Shown in pieces: positions 51,318-63,194 of a stretch of DNA of 64,000 nt. The notes below the pieces were generated by a model. That model ran no database searches. It was not told the origin of the DNA and saw nothing but the letters and a program-made list of their open reading frames with translations. Both the position numbers and the translations under genes were made by a program. Positions within the stretch are counted from its first letter, which is position 1, and every line of letters begins with the position of its first letter. The stretch comes from Candidatus Gastranaerophilales bacterium. GTDB taxonomy: Bacteria; Cyanobacteriota; Vampirovibrionia; Gastranaerophilales; Gastranaerophilaceae. The stretch spans positions 1-64,000 of the forward strand of contig CALUTO010000004.1 of assembly GCA_944323735.1 (NCBI GenBank), written 5' to 3'.

Positions 51318-53477
51318 ATGATGATAATTTTATTTCTTGCATCATTTTTTATGGTATTTTGCTCATCTTTCCTCCTGTGCTCAATATTCGAAAAAAAAAG
51401 TTTTTCAACATGTTTTATTTGTACGCTTCTGGCTGCATTTGCACAGATAGTTGTCACATTTGAAATCCTGTCTGTTTTTAACGCAATATCATTTCAGGGT
51501 GTACTGATTTTTAATATAGTGTTTTTTACAGCAATTCTTACAGCATGGCTGAAAAAAGGCAAAACATTACCAAAACCGCAATTAAAAAGATTTTTTGTTC
51601 GTGTATTTCATGCACTGAAAAAAGACAAATTCTTAATGCTAATGGCAGCAGGCTTTGTGTTTTTTGTCTGTACGGCAATTATACTCTGTATTCTTGTGCC
51701 GGTAAATTCGTATGACGCAATGTCATACCACCTCAACAGAGTTCCCTTCTGGATTTCGCAGGGCAGCCTTAATCACTTTGAAATAGCCGATGATAGAAAC
51801 CTTGTAATGCCGGTTAATTCAGAAATTCTATACATGTGGGTCATGACATTTGTAAAAAATGACTACGGACTCACTTTTGTTTCATTCACAGGCTTCATTG
51901 CTTCTGTGTTTTCTCTTTACAAAATACTTGATTTATTCGGCTTCAGCGAACGTAAAAAGCTATGGAGCGTTTTTATTCTGAGCTCATTTTCTTCTGTAAT
52001 TGCAGAGGCTTCAAGCTATGAAACAGATATTGTAATCGGGGGGCTGGTGCTTTCAGGAATATACCTTTATCTCAACGCTCTGAAGAAAAGAAACAACTCT
52101 CAAATATACTTCTCATCACTGGCTTTTGCTCTCGCCTTCGGAACAAAGACTCCGGCATTAATTGCGTTTCCGGGATGTTTCCTGCTTCTTATATATTTTT
52201 CAATACTAAAATATAAAAAAGAATGGTTCAAACCGATAACAGCATTTTGCCTGCTACTTGTTCTGAATTTCTTAATATTTTCGAGCTATAACTACATTCT
52301 AAACTTTATAAACTACGGAAACTTTTTTGCCACCGATTCTTCCAGAATAATACACAGCTTCTGGGGCGGCCCCAAAGCGTATATTGCCAATTTTATCCGG
52401 TACATATTTATGCTGTTTGACTTTTCCGGCTTCAGATACAGTGAATATATCGGTCAGTATATTAATACGGCAAAATTCTTTATTCTTCATTTTCTAAACA
52501 TTGATCCTAACCTTGGGGTCACCATGTCGGATGGCAATGTAGTAAACAATAAGCTTATGGATCCGGTTGTGGGAGCAGGTATACTTGGATTTTTGCTGTT
52601 TTTACCGTGCGCACTAACATGTATACTTCTTACAATTAAAAAAGAAAAACCGCAAAAGTATAAGCAGCTCATTCCGTTCGGACTGTTATTCTGGATAAAT
52701 CTGCTGGTAATGTCGGGGACTCTCGGATATATGGTGTTCAGTGTAAGATTTATCGGATTTTTCATAATACTCTCCTCTCCGGTACTGGCTTTATCATACA
52801 TAAAAAAAACAAATATTATAAAAGTAATTGTACTGTTTTTCTCACTTTCATATCTGTTTTTAATAAGTACACACCTTGCTGCCCGCTCGCTAAAATCAAC
52901 TGTCAGAGCGTACAAAGAAGCATCAAGTATAACGGAAGCAAGAAACAGGATTTCCTGCTCCATATACAGAGGATACAACGGGAAAATGCCTTTTTGTACG
53001 GTACGGGACTATATGAAAGAAGAATTTCCAAAAGGCTCAAAAATAGGAATATTTCCCTCCAGCGACACACGTACTTACCATATGAAAATGCTCGATTTTC
53101 AAGGATATAAAACTGATTTTCTGCTTTATGAAAATATAGATAAACACAGACTTCAAGATTATGACTACCTTGTACTGACAGATTTATACCAGACAAGTAC
53201 GGTTGTTCTTCATCCACAAAACGCATACAAAGGACTCTATGCCGTTCACAAAACAAATGTCGTATTCAGTCAGGATACACCGGTAAAATGTTTTTATGTA
53301 TCAAATAAACGAACGCCTATTTTCGGGAAGGACAGGAGCATTCCTGTTGAAACAGTCTGCTATGCTTCAGATGATTTTTTTGAAAAAAACGGTTTTAAAA
53401 TCAAAAAAATGCTTATGTTTAAATCAGCACACAACGAAAACCGTAATGTTGTAACAATATACGAAAGAAAAAATTAA
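51318..53477 (+). CDS. GT39-like membrane glycosyltransferase
   Basis: A 719-residue polytopic protein with roughly a dozen hydrophobic helices in its first 520 residues and a C-terminal soluble domain of about 190 residues. The first periplasmic loop holds YDAMSYHLNRVPFWISQG, where an acidic residue and YH/R recall the catalytic loop of lipid-linked-sugar transferases (GT39/ArnT/PMT_2 group). It probably transfers a sugar from a polyprenyl donor to an envelope acceptor in the periplasm; donor and acceptor are unknown. GAGGAGAC and GAGG precede two adjacent Met codons. It is monocistronic. Confidence 0.75.
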   Translation: MMIILFLASFFMVFCSSFLLCSIFEKKSFSTCFICTLLAAFAQIVVTFEILSVFNAISFQGVLIFNIVFFTAILTAWLKKGKTLPKPQLKRFFVRVFHALKKDKFLMLMAAGFVFFVCTAIILCILVPVNSYDAMSYHLNRVPFWISQGSLNHFEIADDRNLVMPVNSEILYMWVMTFVKNDYGLTFVSFTGFIASVFSLYKILDLFGFSERKKLWSVFILSSFSSVIAEASSYETDIVIGGLVLSGIYLYLNALKKRNNSQIYFSSLAFALAFGTKTPALIAFPGCFLLLIYFSILKYKKEWFKPITAFCLLLVLNFLIFSSYNYILNFINYGNFFATDSSRIIHSFWGGPKAYIANFIRYIFMLFDFSGFRYSEYIGQYINTAKFFILHFLNIDPNLGVTMSDGNVVNNKLMDPVVGAGILGFLLFLPCALTCILLTIKKEKPQKYKQLIPFGLLFWINLLVMSGTLGYMVFSVRFIGFFIILSSPVLALSYIKKTNIIKVIVLFFSLSYLFLISTHLAARSLKSTVRAYKEASSITEARNRISCSIYRGYNGKMPFCTVRDYMKEEFPKGSKIGIFPSSDTRTYHMKMLDFQGYKTDFLLYENIDKHRLQDYDYLVLTDLYQTSTVVLHPQNAYKGLYAVHKTNVVFSQDTPVKCFYVSNKRTPIFGKDRSIPVETVCYASDDFFEKNGFKIKKMLMFKSAHNENRNVVTIYERKN

Positions 53478-53485
53478 TAGAGTGT

Positions 53486-54574
53486 TTAAGGACAGACAGT
53501 ATATTTTCCACCGGCAGTCTGCATTATAAGACCGCTTAATTCCATTCCGGTCAAAATAGTAATCAGCTCGGCATATTCGATATTTTTTTTAGAAAGTATG
53601 TCATCCAAATCACAATCTCCTGCAGAAATTATCTCAAATATTTCTTTTTCAATGCCGTCAATCTGAAAGGATTCCTGCTCCTGCTGCTTTTGGAAAGTCC
53701 AGCCCATAGTGTCAAGAATGTCCTGAGTGTCTGTCACCAGAGCCGCACCATTTTTCAAAAGTTTATAAATCCCTTCAGTATTTGGATTGGTAATTTGCCC
53801 GGGCATGCACATAAGCTCTCTGTTTTGCTCAAGACAAAGGTTTGCAGTTATTATCGCACCGCTTTTTAGTGCAGCCTCGGCTACCAGTGTGCCACGTGAC
53901 AAACCGCTCACAATTCTGTTTCTGTGAGGGAAATGCCATGTAATCGGACGCTCAGTCGGCCAGTACTCGGAAAAAATAACACCTGAATGCTCTTCGATTT
54001 TCCTGTACAGGTCTCTGTTAGATGCAGGATAAACAAAATCAAAACCGCTGCCTATCACTCCAATTGTAGACAGATTATTATTTACAGCAGCCTTATGCGC
54101 GCAGGTATCAATTCCGGCAGCAAGTCCTGATACAATACAAACATCAGTATTTTTTAAGCCGGATATTATTTTTGCAAGATTTAATTTTGCACTCTCACTG
54201 GCTTTTCTTGAACCTACAACAGAAAGTGTACGATTAAAATTACATCTGGACAAATCACCTTTATAAAAAAGCGTCATAGGCGGGTTTGGTATTTGTTTAA
54301 GAAGTGCAGGATAGTCTGGGTCAGTGTAATTGATGAATTTAATACCTTTATTCAAAATAAAATCAAGCCGTTCTTCAGGTACAATATTTTTCCGTGCACT
54401 GATAAAATAATCTATCTGCTTTCTGGTAAGATTTTCAATAAGATAGAGCTCATCCGGAGCAGCACACCACGCAGCTTTCGGGGAGCCGAAATAATCGAAC
54501 ACCATTTTTATAAAAACACTTCCTAACTGTTCAATATAAGCAAAAGATAGCCAGTATTCTGCAAGGTTTTCCAT
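53486..54574 (-). CDS. dprA: DNA processing protein DprA
   Basis: A 362-residue DprA/Smf, which protects incoming single-stranded DNA and loads RecA during natural transformation. It has an N-terminal SAM-like helical part, the Rossmann domain with SVVGSRKASESAK, IVSGLAAGIDTCAHKAA, IGVIGSGFDFVYP, HFPHRNRIVSGLS and VAEAALKSGAIITA, and a C-terminal winged-helix. GAGGTAAAG precedes the ATG. It follows the GT2 gene by 11 bases but with unrelated function. No other competence gene is in the window. Confidence 0.95.
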   Translation of the reverse strand: MENLAEYWLSFAYIEQLGSVFIKMVFDYFGSPKAAWCAAPDELYLIENLTRKQIDYFISARKNIVPEERLDFILNKGIKFINYTDPDYPALLKQIPNPPMTLFYKGDLSRCNFNRTLSVVGSRKASESAKLNLAKIISGLKNTDVCIVSGLAAGIDTCAHKAAVNNNLSTIGVIGSGFDFVYPASNRDLYRKIEEHSGVIFSEYWPTERPITWHFPHRNRIVSGLSRGTLVAEAALKSGAIITANLCLEQNRELMCMPGQITNPNTEGIYKLLKNGAALVTDTQDILDTMGWTFQKQQEQESFQIDGIEKEIFEIISAGDCDLDDILSKKNIEYAELITILTGMELSGLIMQTAGGKYTVCP

Positions 54575-54585
54575 CTTTACCTCAA

Positions 54586-56154
54586 TTAAGAATTTTCACG
54601 GAAAGTATTAATGTCAATGACCTTGTTTACTTCTTGCGGAAGATAATACGGACATGCATTCCACAGTATTGTGTCCATGGGTTCTTCTGACATTTTTTGC
54701 ACAACAAGCCTGTTGCAAAAACCTTTTACCATATTTGTCGAACCGTCCAGATTTAGATTAAAGTAACCGCAGGATTGACAAATTTTGAGCCTGAAGCCAT
54801 GTTCATTCAGCTTATCCGATATATCTTTTATTGCATCCAGCATTCTAATATGAGATGCGGATGAATATTTTTTCTTTTTAAATCTGAACACAGCTTTGAC
54901 CAGTCCGTTTTCTGAGACAAGATCAAGTTTGCACTGCAGATTATTTCTGCCGTCAGTAACCTGAACAGGAACTGTGGACATTTCAAACGAGGACTTTTTC
55001 TGTTGTTTTTTTAGAACTTTATTCGTCACAGCACGCATAAGAGGAATGTTTATAAAAAGTATAAACAAAGAATAAAAAGGATAAAGCATAGTATATGCAG
55101 CCGATTTTCTGTTAAATTTTGCAGTAAAGAACGATGCCAGAAAGACCGCTGCCATAATCACACCGCACGCAATTACCACTGAAAAATCAATAATAAAGTA
55201 ATAATTATATGTAAAAATAAACAGAATTGCGTATATTAAAAGCAAAAGCCAGAAATTAGGCGCAAGCATGTTCATAATAAATTCAAGAAATTTTAAATTT
55301 GATTTTGGCAGCAATTTCAGGCAGTGCCAGAAAAGACCGAGTTTGAAAGTAACAGAAGGCTTTTTGTCTTTGTAATTTGAAATTGAAGTAAAGGTTTTTA
55401 CTGTCGGATAATATTTGGGAATAAAATTGTTGCGAACAAGAAGAGTTGTGTATTTTAAATCGCTGTTGTTGTCCTGAAAATCAACGCATTTGATTTTTTC
55501 CAGAACCTCCTGTTTTATAACAAATATATCCGAATCAACAACTGTTGCCAGTCCGAGAAGGGAACGTGCGGTATTGAAAATTCTGCTCATATAATTATGA
55601 TAAGAAGCCTGAATACAATTTTTGATATTTTTTGTTTTTACAGCATATTCAGTAGAACCGACTATTATTTTTTCATCATACAAAGCTGCGTTAACAGACA
55701 GCAGAAAATTTTCATCAACATAACGGTCAGCACTCAAAAACACAAAAGCATCAATATTCTGAAACGAAAGCAGCCTCTCGAGCAGCCACGAAACAGCCTC
55801 ATCTTTCCCGACAGGAGCCTCATCGCCTACTCTCCAGATTTTTGCACCTCCGACAAATTCAAGAATATTTGACGAATTGTCAATACAGTTGTCAAGAATT
55901 ATATGTGTCTGGTAGTTTTCCTTCGGATAATTTTGTTTGTTCAAAGACTCAAGAAGCGGAACAATTGTAGCTTCATCATTTCTTGCATAAATAACAAGAA
56001 CAATATTATTAGGCAGCGACGACTGCTGGAATTTTTGTTTCATAACAAAACGTCTGGACTTGCTGCTCATAAAAACACAAAGCCCGTAATAAACCATAAA
56101 CACTGCCATGTATACAAACAAAAATAAGAGAATATTAATTAATAACTGTATCAT
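54586..56154 (-). CDS. GT2 family glycosyltransferase with a C-terminal Cys cluster
   Basis: A 522-residue membrane glycosyltransferase. An N-terminal helix (about 3-27) is followed by a GT-A domain with IVLVIYARNDEATI, HIILDNCIDNSS and FLSADRYVD (in the place of the DxD motif), then three to four membrane helices (about 285-385). The last 130 residues form a soluble domain with four Cys at 459, 462, 480 and 501 (CQSC, GFC, ACPYY), a likely zinc site not usual in this group. The sugar and acceptor are unknown; processive glycan synthesis is possible. It lies just upstream of dprA. Confidence 0.82.
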   Translation of the reverse strand: MIQLLINILLFLFVYMAVFMVYYGLCVFMSSKSRRFVMKQKFQQSSLPNNIVLVIYARNDEATIVPLLESLNKQNYPKENYQTHIILDNCIDNSSNILEFVGGAKIWRVGDEAPVGKDEAVSWLLERLLSFQNIDAFVFLSADRYVDENFLLSVNAALYDEKIIVGSTEYAVKTKNIKNCIQASYHNYMSRIFNTARSLLGLATVVDSDIFVIKQEVLEKIKCVDFQDNNSDLKYTTLLVRNNFIPKYYPTVKTFTSISNYKDKKPSVTFKLGLFWHCLKLLPKSNLKFLEFIMNMLAPNFWLLLLIYAILFIFTYNYYFIIDFSVVIACGVIMAAVFLASFFTAKFNRKSAAYTMLYPFYSLFILFINIPLMRAVTNKVLKKQQKKSSFEMSTVPVQVTDGRNNLQCKLDLVSENGLVKAVFRFKKKKYSSASHIRMLDAIKDISDKLNEHGFRLKICQSCGYFNLNLDGSTNMVKGFCNRLVVQKMSEEPMDTILWNACPYYLPQEVNKVIDINTFRENS

Positions 56155-56255
56155 TTATCTGCCTCTGATTACAAAATGGGGTATATCTGAATTTTAAAAA
56201 AAACATAATAAAAAATCCAGTCTGTCGAAAAAAGTCATATTTTTAGAGTAAAATA

Positions 56256-57674
56256 TTATATAAATTTTTCGGGTTTTTCCGGAATTTCCTGACCGGAACT
56301 ACGTGAAATACCGGCTACTTTAACCTTCTCTGTCATGATAAATTTAATATTTTCATCATTTATCATCTCACCCGGCAAAATAAGAGGTATCCCCGGCGGA
56401 TAAGGCAGGATTACTTCGCTGCAGATTCTACCGGCCGCTTTTTCTGTATCAATATACTCGGAGGGATGAAAATATGCCTCTCTTGGTGTATAAATCATGG
56501 AAGGAAGTGCTATTGCAGTTTTTTCACACAAGAAATCAGCATCAATATCCATTGCTGACATTTCACGCAGTGCCTGAAGAAGTGCCTCAAATTTTTTCTT
56601 TGAAGTTCCAATACCAGTTAAAAAGAGCAGCGAATTATCGTTAGAAAACTCTTCCTCAATTTTAAAATCCTCATTTAAAATTTTAGCCACAGCGAGCGCA
56701 GGAATACCCGCGACACGGAGCAGTATTTTAGATTTGTCGCAAAATCCCGAATACACTTCAACATTCTCAAGCACAGAAACTTTAGTAATAAAATCCTCTA
56801 CCATATCATACAGTTTACGGATTTCCGCTTTACCATTCCGGGAAAAAAGAAATTCAACCGTAGCTTCTACAGCCGCCATTAAAGGATAAGAAGGAGACGT
56901 TGTTGTGATAAGGTTTAATGCATCCTGAATATCCTGAGGATTAACCTTTGAACTTTTCGCAATATGAAGAAGTGCGCAGGGATTGGGAGCTCCGGCTGTT
57001 TTATGCAGTGAATGAACCGATATGTCGGCACCGGAGACGATAGCAGGCGCATATCCGGTATAGTCTCTTGAAAAATTGCACAAAGCACCATGCGCCTCAT
57101 CTACAATAAGTATTGCACCGTATTTTTTTGTTATCTCCGATATCTGGGGAATACTGGAGAATATTCCCTCATAGGTCGGACTGGTAATAATAACAGCCTT
57201 TATAAGCGGATTGGACTTAAGATGACGCTCTATGATTTCAGGCGAAACAGATTTAAAAATATCCCATTTTTCATCTTTCTCCGGCAAAAACCAAACAGGA
57301 CGGGCACCCGTCAGAACCAGTCCGTTATAAACCGAAACATGGCAGTTTCTTGCTATCAAAACTTCATCATTCTGCTGCAGCACAGCAAGCATAGCTGCAA
57401 CGATTCCCGAAGTCGATCCGTTTGTTAATATAAATGAACTTTTGGAAGTGTAAATTTTTGAGATATTTTGCTGTAATTCTTTTAATACACCGTCCGGCGC
57501 ACGCAAATTGTCAAAGCCTTCTGTTTCTGAATAATCACATTCATAAAACTTTCTGCCGAGAATTTTTTCAGCATCGGGACACACAAAATCACCCTGTGAA
57601 TGACTGGGTGTGGTAAAGTTAAAACACTTTTTGTTAAATTTTTTATTGTAATTAATTTTTCTGATTAAACTCAT
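56256..57674 (-). CDS. Orn/Lys/Arg decarboxylase family PLP enzyme
   Basis: A 472-residue fold-type I PLP enzyme of the group that decarboxylates arginine, lysine or ornithine. FTTPSHSQGD at the N-terminus, ILTNGSTSGIVAAMLAVL, VDEAHGAL and the PLP-lysine motif SVHSLHKTAGAPNP are conserved; the C-terminal PLxPYPPGIPLILPGE-like segment is also present. It belongs to the short version without an N-terminal response-regulator-like domain. The start at 57674 is preferred to one at 57746, which adds a non-conserved leader. Substrate cannot be told from sequence alone. Confidence 0.88.
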   Translation of the reverse strand: MSLIRKINYNKKFNKKCFNFTTPSHSQGDFVCPDAEKILGRKFYECDYSETEGFDNLRAPDGVLKELQQNISKIYTSKSSFILTNGSTSGIVAAMLAVLQQNDEVLIARNCHVSVYNGLVLTGARPVWFLPEKDEKWDIFKSVSPEIIERHLKSNPLIKAVIITSPTYEGIFSSIPQISEITKKYGAILIVDEAHGALCNFSRDYTGYAPAIVSGADISVHSLHKTAGAPNPCALLHIAKSSKVNPQDIQDALNLITTTSPSYPLMAAVEATVEFLFSRNGKAEIRKLYDMVEDFITKVSVLENVEVYSGFCDKSKILLRVAGIPALAVAKILNEDFKIEEEFSNDNSLLFLTGIGTSKKKFEALLQALREMSAMDIDADFLCEKTAIALPSMIYTPREAYFHPSEYIDTEKAAGRICSEVILPYPPGIPLILPGEMINDENIKFIMTEKVKVAGISRSSGQEIPEKPEKFI

Positions 57675-57704
57675 ATTTTTTTGTTGTAAAATATTTTTGA
57701 TTAG

Positions 57705-59722
<2,018 letters not shown>

Positions 59723-59723
<1 letters not shown>

Positions 59724-60145
59724 TGAACAAACGTTTTAATATAATACAGCTTTCAGGACTAAAGGGAATATTTTTTATCGTATTTTTAATCGGCTGCGCA
59801 ATTGCCGGTTTTCTGGTATTCCCGGGATGGGTCTGCATGCTTGTCTGGAACTATGCAATGTCCCATTTCCTCGATATGCCGTCTATGACTATATTGCACG
59901 GAATAATTCTCTGGTGTATAATTGCACTTATTACTTTCCAGCTGAACAAAAAAGATTTCGGAATTTCTTTTAAAAGCGTCTCCGGAGACGAAGAAAGAAT
60001 AAATAATATAATTGAAGAACGCAAAAAAGAAGAAAGACTCAGACGTGCTGCAATTTCTGAACTCCGGAGTATCGACGAAATCACAAAAATCTACGAAAAA
60101 AATAACCAAAAAGAAGATGATATGAAAAACAGGAGCTCAAAATGA
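59723..60145 (+). CDS. Small membrane protein of unknown function
   Basis: A 140-residue protein with two membrane helices (about 14-37 and 55-73) joined by a short loop, and a charged, helical C-terminal tail (95-135) rich in Glu/Arg/Lys that may be coiled coil. I recognise no family. Its ATG overlaps the ligA stop (TAATG) and its end overlaps the SIMPL gene start by four bases, so the three genes form a coupled operon. Confidence 0.75.
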
Positions 60146-60843
60146 AAAAAATTATTCTGTTGTTAACTCTGGCCTTATTATCAATGCCTGTACTTAAATC
60201 AGAAGCGATTACAGTAACAGAGAAAGATCACGGATTTATATCAGTAACAGTCTCCGCAGCAAAAGAAATTGAGCCGGACACGGCATCAGTATCCTTTTCC
60301 GTAGAAACAACAGCTCCTACCGCACAGGCCGCAGTAAATGAAAATAACACAAAAACAGAAAAGCTTATTTCAGCCCTGAAACCTCTCATTTCGCTAGACA
60401 AAAGTGATACAATCTCGACAGCCAGCATAGAAGTAAAACCTGTTTATACAACCGATAAAAAAGGCAACAAAACATTCAAGCATTACAAAATGGAAAACAC
60501 AATTATTGTTAAAATAAAAGACATCAGCAAAGTTTCCAAACTCATCGACTGCGCTGTTGAAAATCACGCAACCAGAGTTGAGGACATCAAATATTACATA
60601 GAAAATGATGACCTTTACTCGGCAGCACTGATAAAAGAAGCAGCACAAAAAGCAGAATCAAATGCTGACATGACAGCAAAATCGCTTGACAAAAAGCTTT
60701 GCGGGGTAAAAAGGATTTTTGTTAACTGCGTGCAAAACAGAGCTTCTGCCGCATACGGTGCAAATCTCGTAAAAAGCACACCGGTGCAACCTCAAAAAGT
60801 CAACATGGAAGTTTATGTTAACGCTGATTTTTACGTTAAATAA
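60142..60843 (+). CDS. Exported SIMPL-domain (DUF541) protein
   Basis: A 233-residue periplasmic protein with a signal peptide (cleavage near SEA-IT) and a SIMPL domain. The segment ISVTVSAAKEIEPDTASVSFSVET begins the domain (SVTVSAAKEIEPDTASVSFS in part) and a conserved AALIKEAAQKAESNADMTAK helix follows. Oligomeric SIMPL proteins are linked to oxidative-stress tolerance and outer-membrane stability, but the precise role is unknown. It overlaps the preceding membrane protein gene and ends before the hairpin at 60857-60886. Confidence 0.87.
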   Translation: MKKIILLLTLALLSMPVLKSEAITVTEKDHGFISVTVSAAKEIEPDTASVSFSVETTAPTAQAAVNENNTKTEKLISALKPLISLDKSDTISTASIEVKPVYTTDKKGNKTFKHYKMENTIIVKIKDISKVSKLIDCAVENHATRVEDIKYYIENDDLYSAALIKEAAQKAESNADMTAKSLDKKLCGVKRIFVNCVQNRASAAYGANLVKSTPVQPQKVNMEVYVNADFYVK

Positions 60844-60856
60844 TATTTAACACAAA

Positions 60857-60886
60857 AGCCGTGCCTGTTAAAAGAACAGCACGGCT
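60857..60886 (+). terminator. Hairpin between the ligA operon and the histidine genes
   Basis: AGCCGTGCCTGTT and AACAGCACGGCT form a 12-bp stem with one bulged C and a 5-base loop. It is followed by GATAAAATA rather than a U-tract, so it may be a weak terminator or an mRNA stability element; it lies 18 bases before the hisC start. Confidence 0.6.
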
Positions 60887-60904
60887 GATAAAATACGCAA
60901 AAAT

Positions 60905-62590
60905 ATGATTGAACCGAAAAGAACACTTAAAAATTTAAAAATTTATGAAACCGACCTGTATCCTGAAGAATGGACAATGAAACTGGACTCGAATGAGAAT
61001 TACATCGGTCCTTCAAAAAAAGTCTTTGAAGCACTGAAAAATCTTTCCGCTGATGACATTTCGCACTATCCATATTACGGAGAAATCATTGAGCAGCTCT
61101 CAAAAAAATATACACTCAGCAATAAGTCGATAGTTCTGACCAACGGTGCAGACGAAGCTATATCTGCTGTAATAGGGACATACGCAGAGCCTTTTGACTC
61201 AATTGTCACTGTTACACCTTCATTTTCAATGCCGGGGATATACGCACAGCAGCACGGCTGCGAATACATTGAAATTGAATATGAGAAAAAATACGTTTTC
61301 CCTTTTGAAAAGCTTGTAAAATCAATACAAAACAATACAAAAATTATCTATCTTACAACCCCGAACAATCCTACCGGAAATATCATTCCGGTTGAACAAA
61401 TAAAATATATACTCGAACATTTCAAAGATAAACTTGTTGCAGTTGATGAAACCTACGGCACATTTGCTGAATACTCCTGCATACCGCTTACAAAAGATTA
61501 CAACAATCTTATAGTTATAAAATCAATGTCAAAAGACTACGGACTCGCAGGACTGAGACTTGGTTTTCTTGTGTCAGCCCCCGAAAATATAGCTAATGTA
61601 AAAAAGATACTCAGCCCCTACAACGTAAATCAGGCTGCAGTAAAAGCAGCAGCTGCTGCACTTTCTGACAACAAGCATTTGGATTACATAAAATCCGAAA
61701 TCAACAAATCAAAAGAATTCTTAACAAAAGAACTGAAAAAAATCGGGGCAGTTGTATATGAATCACACGCAAATTTTATTCTTGCAGAATTTGGTGAAAA
61801 AACAGACTACGTATACTCAACATTGCTCAAAAACAGAATAATCGTAAAAAAAATGGACAGTTTAAAAGCCCTCAGAATCACACTTCCTACACTCGAAGCC
61901 GCAAAAAAAATCACACATCTGATTGTTGCGAAGGACATAATTGTTTTTGACATGGACGGAGTGCTTGTTGACGTTGAAAATTCGTACAGACTTGCAATTG
62001 CAGAGACATATAAATTCTTCACAAAACACAGCATATCTCCGGCAGACATACAGAATGCAAAAAATGAAGGCGGACTGAACAATGACTGGGATTTAACATA
62101 CCATTTGCTAAAAGCGGCAGGCACATGGGTACCTTATGACGATATTGTCGAAAAATTCCAGCAGATGTACTGGAATAACGGAAATGGCTGTATCAACAAT
62201 GAAACACTCCTTGTTGATCCAATGCTTTTGAAAATGCTTTCAGAACGATATATTCTTGCGGTTTTTACCGGCCGCCCCAGAGCAGAAGCGGAGTTTACAC
62301 TGAATAAATTCGATATAATGAAATATTTTTCAAAAGTGATAACAATGAACGACCTCCCGCAAAAACGTCAGAAGCCGGATACACTCGGACTTGAAATGAT
62401 TAAAAACTCTGTTTATGCAGGAAAAATGATGTATGCAGGAGACACAATAGACGACATGAAATGCGCAAAGGATTTCAGGATAACGGGCTTCGGGGTCGCA
62501 AAAACAAAAGAACAGGCAGAGCTGCTGCTGAAAAACGGCGCAAAATATGTTATAAATAGTATAAATCAGCTTGGAGAATTTATCAGATGA
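60905..62590 (+). CDS. hisC: Histidinol-phosphate aminotransferase fused to a HAD phosphatase
   Basis: A 561-residue fusion. Residues 1-340 are HisC, with DSNENYIGPS, LTNGADEAI, TPNNPTGN, VDETYGTF and the PLP lysine in SMSKDYGLAGLRLG. Residues 341-561 are a HAD subfamily IA domain with motif I FDMDGVLVD (D349, D351), motif II FTGRP, a KPDT motif III and motif IV AGDTIDDMKCA, all intact. HisC makes histidinol phosphate, whose dephosphorylation is the next step, so the HAD domain is probably the missing histidinol-phosphatase. hisB follows with a 4-base overlap. The HAD part resembles a small group known from cyanobacteria. Confidence 0.9.
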   Translation: MIEPKRTLKNLKIYETDLYPEEWTMKLDSNENYIGPSKKVFEALKNLSADDISHYPYYGEIIEQLSKKYTLSNKSIVLTNGADEAISAVIGTYAEPFDSIVTVTPSFSMPGIYAQQHGCEYIEIEYEKKYVFPFEKLVKSIQNNTKIIYLTTPNNPTGNIIPVEQIKYILEHFKDKLVAVDETYGTFAEYSCIPLTKDYNNLIVIKSMSKDYGLAGLRLGFLVSAPENIANVKKILSPYNVNQAAVKAAAAALSDNKHLDYIKSEINKSKEFLTKELKKIGAVVYESHANFILAEFGEKTDYVYSTLLKNRIIVKKMDSLKALRITLPTLEAAKKITHLIVAKDIIVFDMDGVLVDVENSYRLAIAETYKFFTKHSISPADIQNAKNEGGLNNDWDLTYHLLKAAGTWVPYDDIVEKFQQMYWNNGNGCINNETLLVDPMLLKMLSERYILAVFTGRPRAEAEFTLNKFDIMKYFSKVITMNDLPQKRQKPDTLGLEMIKNSVYAGKMMYAGDTIDDMKCAKDFRITGFGVAKTKEQAELLLKNGAKYVINSINQLGEFIR

Positions 62591-63165
62591 AGAACAGTGA
62601 AATCAAAAGAAATACAAAAGAAACAGAAATAGAAGTAAAATTATGCCCCGCTGAAAGCCCTGAATACGAAATAAATTGCGACTGCAAATTTTTTAAACAC
62701 ATGCTTGAACAATTTGCATATCACTCCGGCTTTAGCTTAAAGTTAAAGGCAAAATCTCTTGACGGTGATTTACATCATCTGGTTGAAGATACAGCAATTG
62801 CACTTGGCAAAGCTTTTTCAGAAGCACTTTCAGACAAAACGGGCATTACCCGCTACGGACAGTGCATATTGCCGATGGACGATGCGCTTGTACTCTGTGC
62901 AGTGGATATATCCGGCAGGGCATGGTCAGTGACAGAGCTTGATTTAAAAGATGCAAGAGTTTCTGATTTTGAAACAATACTCATACCGCATTTTTTCACC
63001 AGCTTTGCGCAAAACGCAGGCATAACACTGCATATTAAACAGCTTTCAGGAAAAGATACACATCATATTATTGAAGCAGCTTTTAAAGCCTTTGCAAGAG
63101 CCGTAAAACAGGCTGTTGCAAAGACAGAATCACAGACTGTTCCTTCTACTAAAGGCTGCTTATAA
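62587..63165 (+). CDS. hisB: Imidazoleglycerol-phosphate dehydratase
   Basis: A 192-residue monofunctional HisB dehydratase making imidazole-acetol phosphate, the substrate of HisC. Paired metal-binding motifs FKHMLEQFAYH, LHHLVEDTAIALGKAF and THHIIEAAFKAFARA are conserved; the opening RNTKETEI is typical. It lacks the phosphatase domain of enterobacterial HisB, which fits the HAD domain being fused to HisC instead. The ATG overlaps the hisC stop by four bases. Confidence 0.95.
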   Translation: MKNSEIKRNTKETEIEVKLCPAESPEYEINCDCKFFKHMLEQFAYHSGFSLKLKAKSLDGDLHHLVEDTAIALGKAFSEALSDKTGITRYGQCILPMDDALVLCAVDISGRAWSVTELDLKDARVSDFETILIPHFFTSFAQNAGITLHIKQLSGKDTHHIIEAAFKAFARAVKQAVAKTESQTVPSTKGCL

Positions 63166-63194
63166 AAACGACCGGAAATATTAAATTGCACAAC

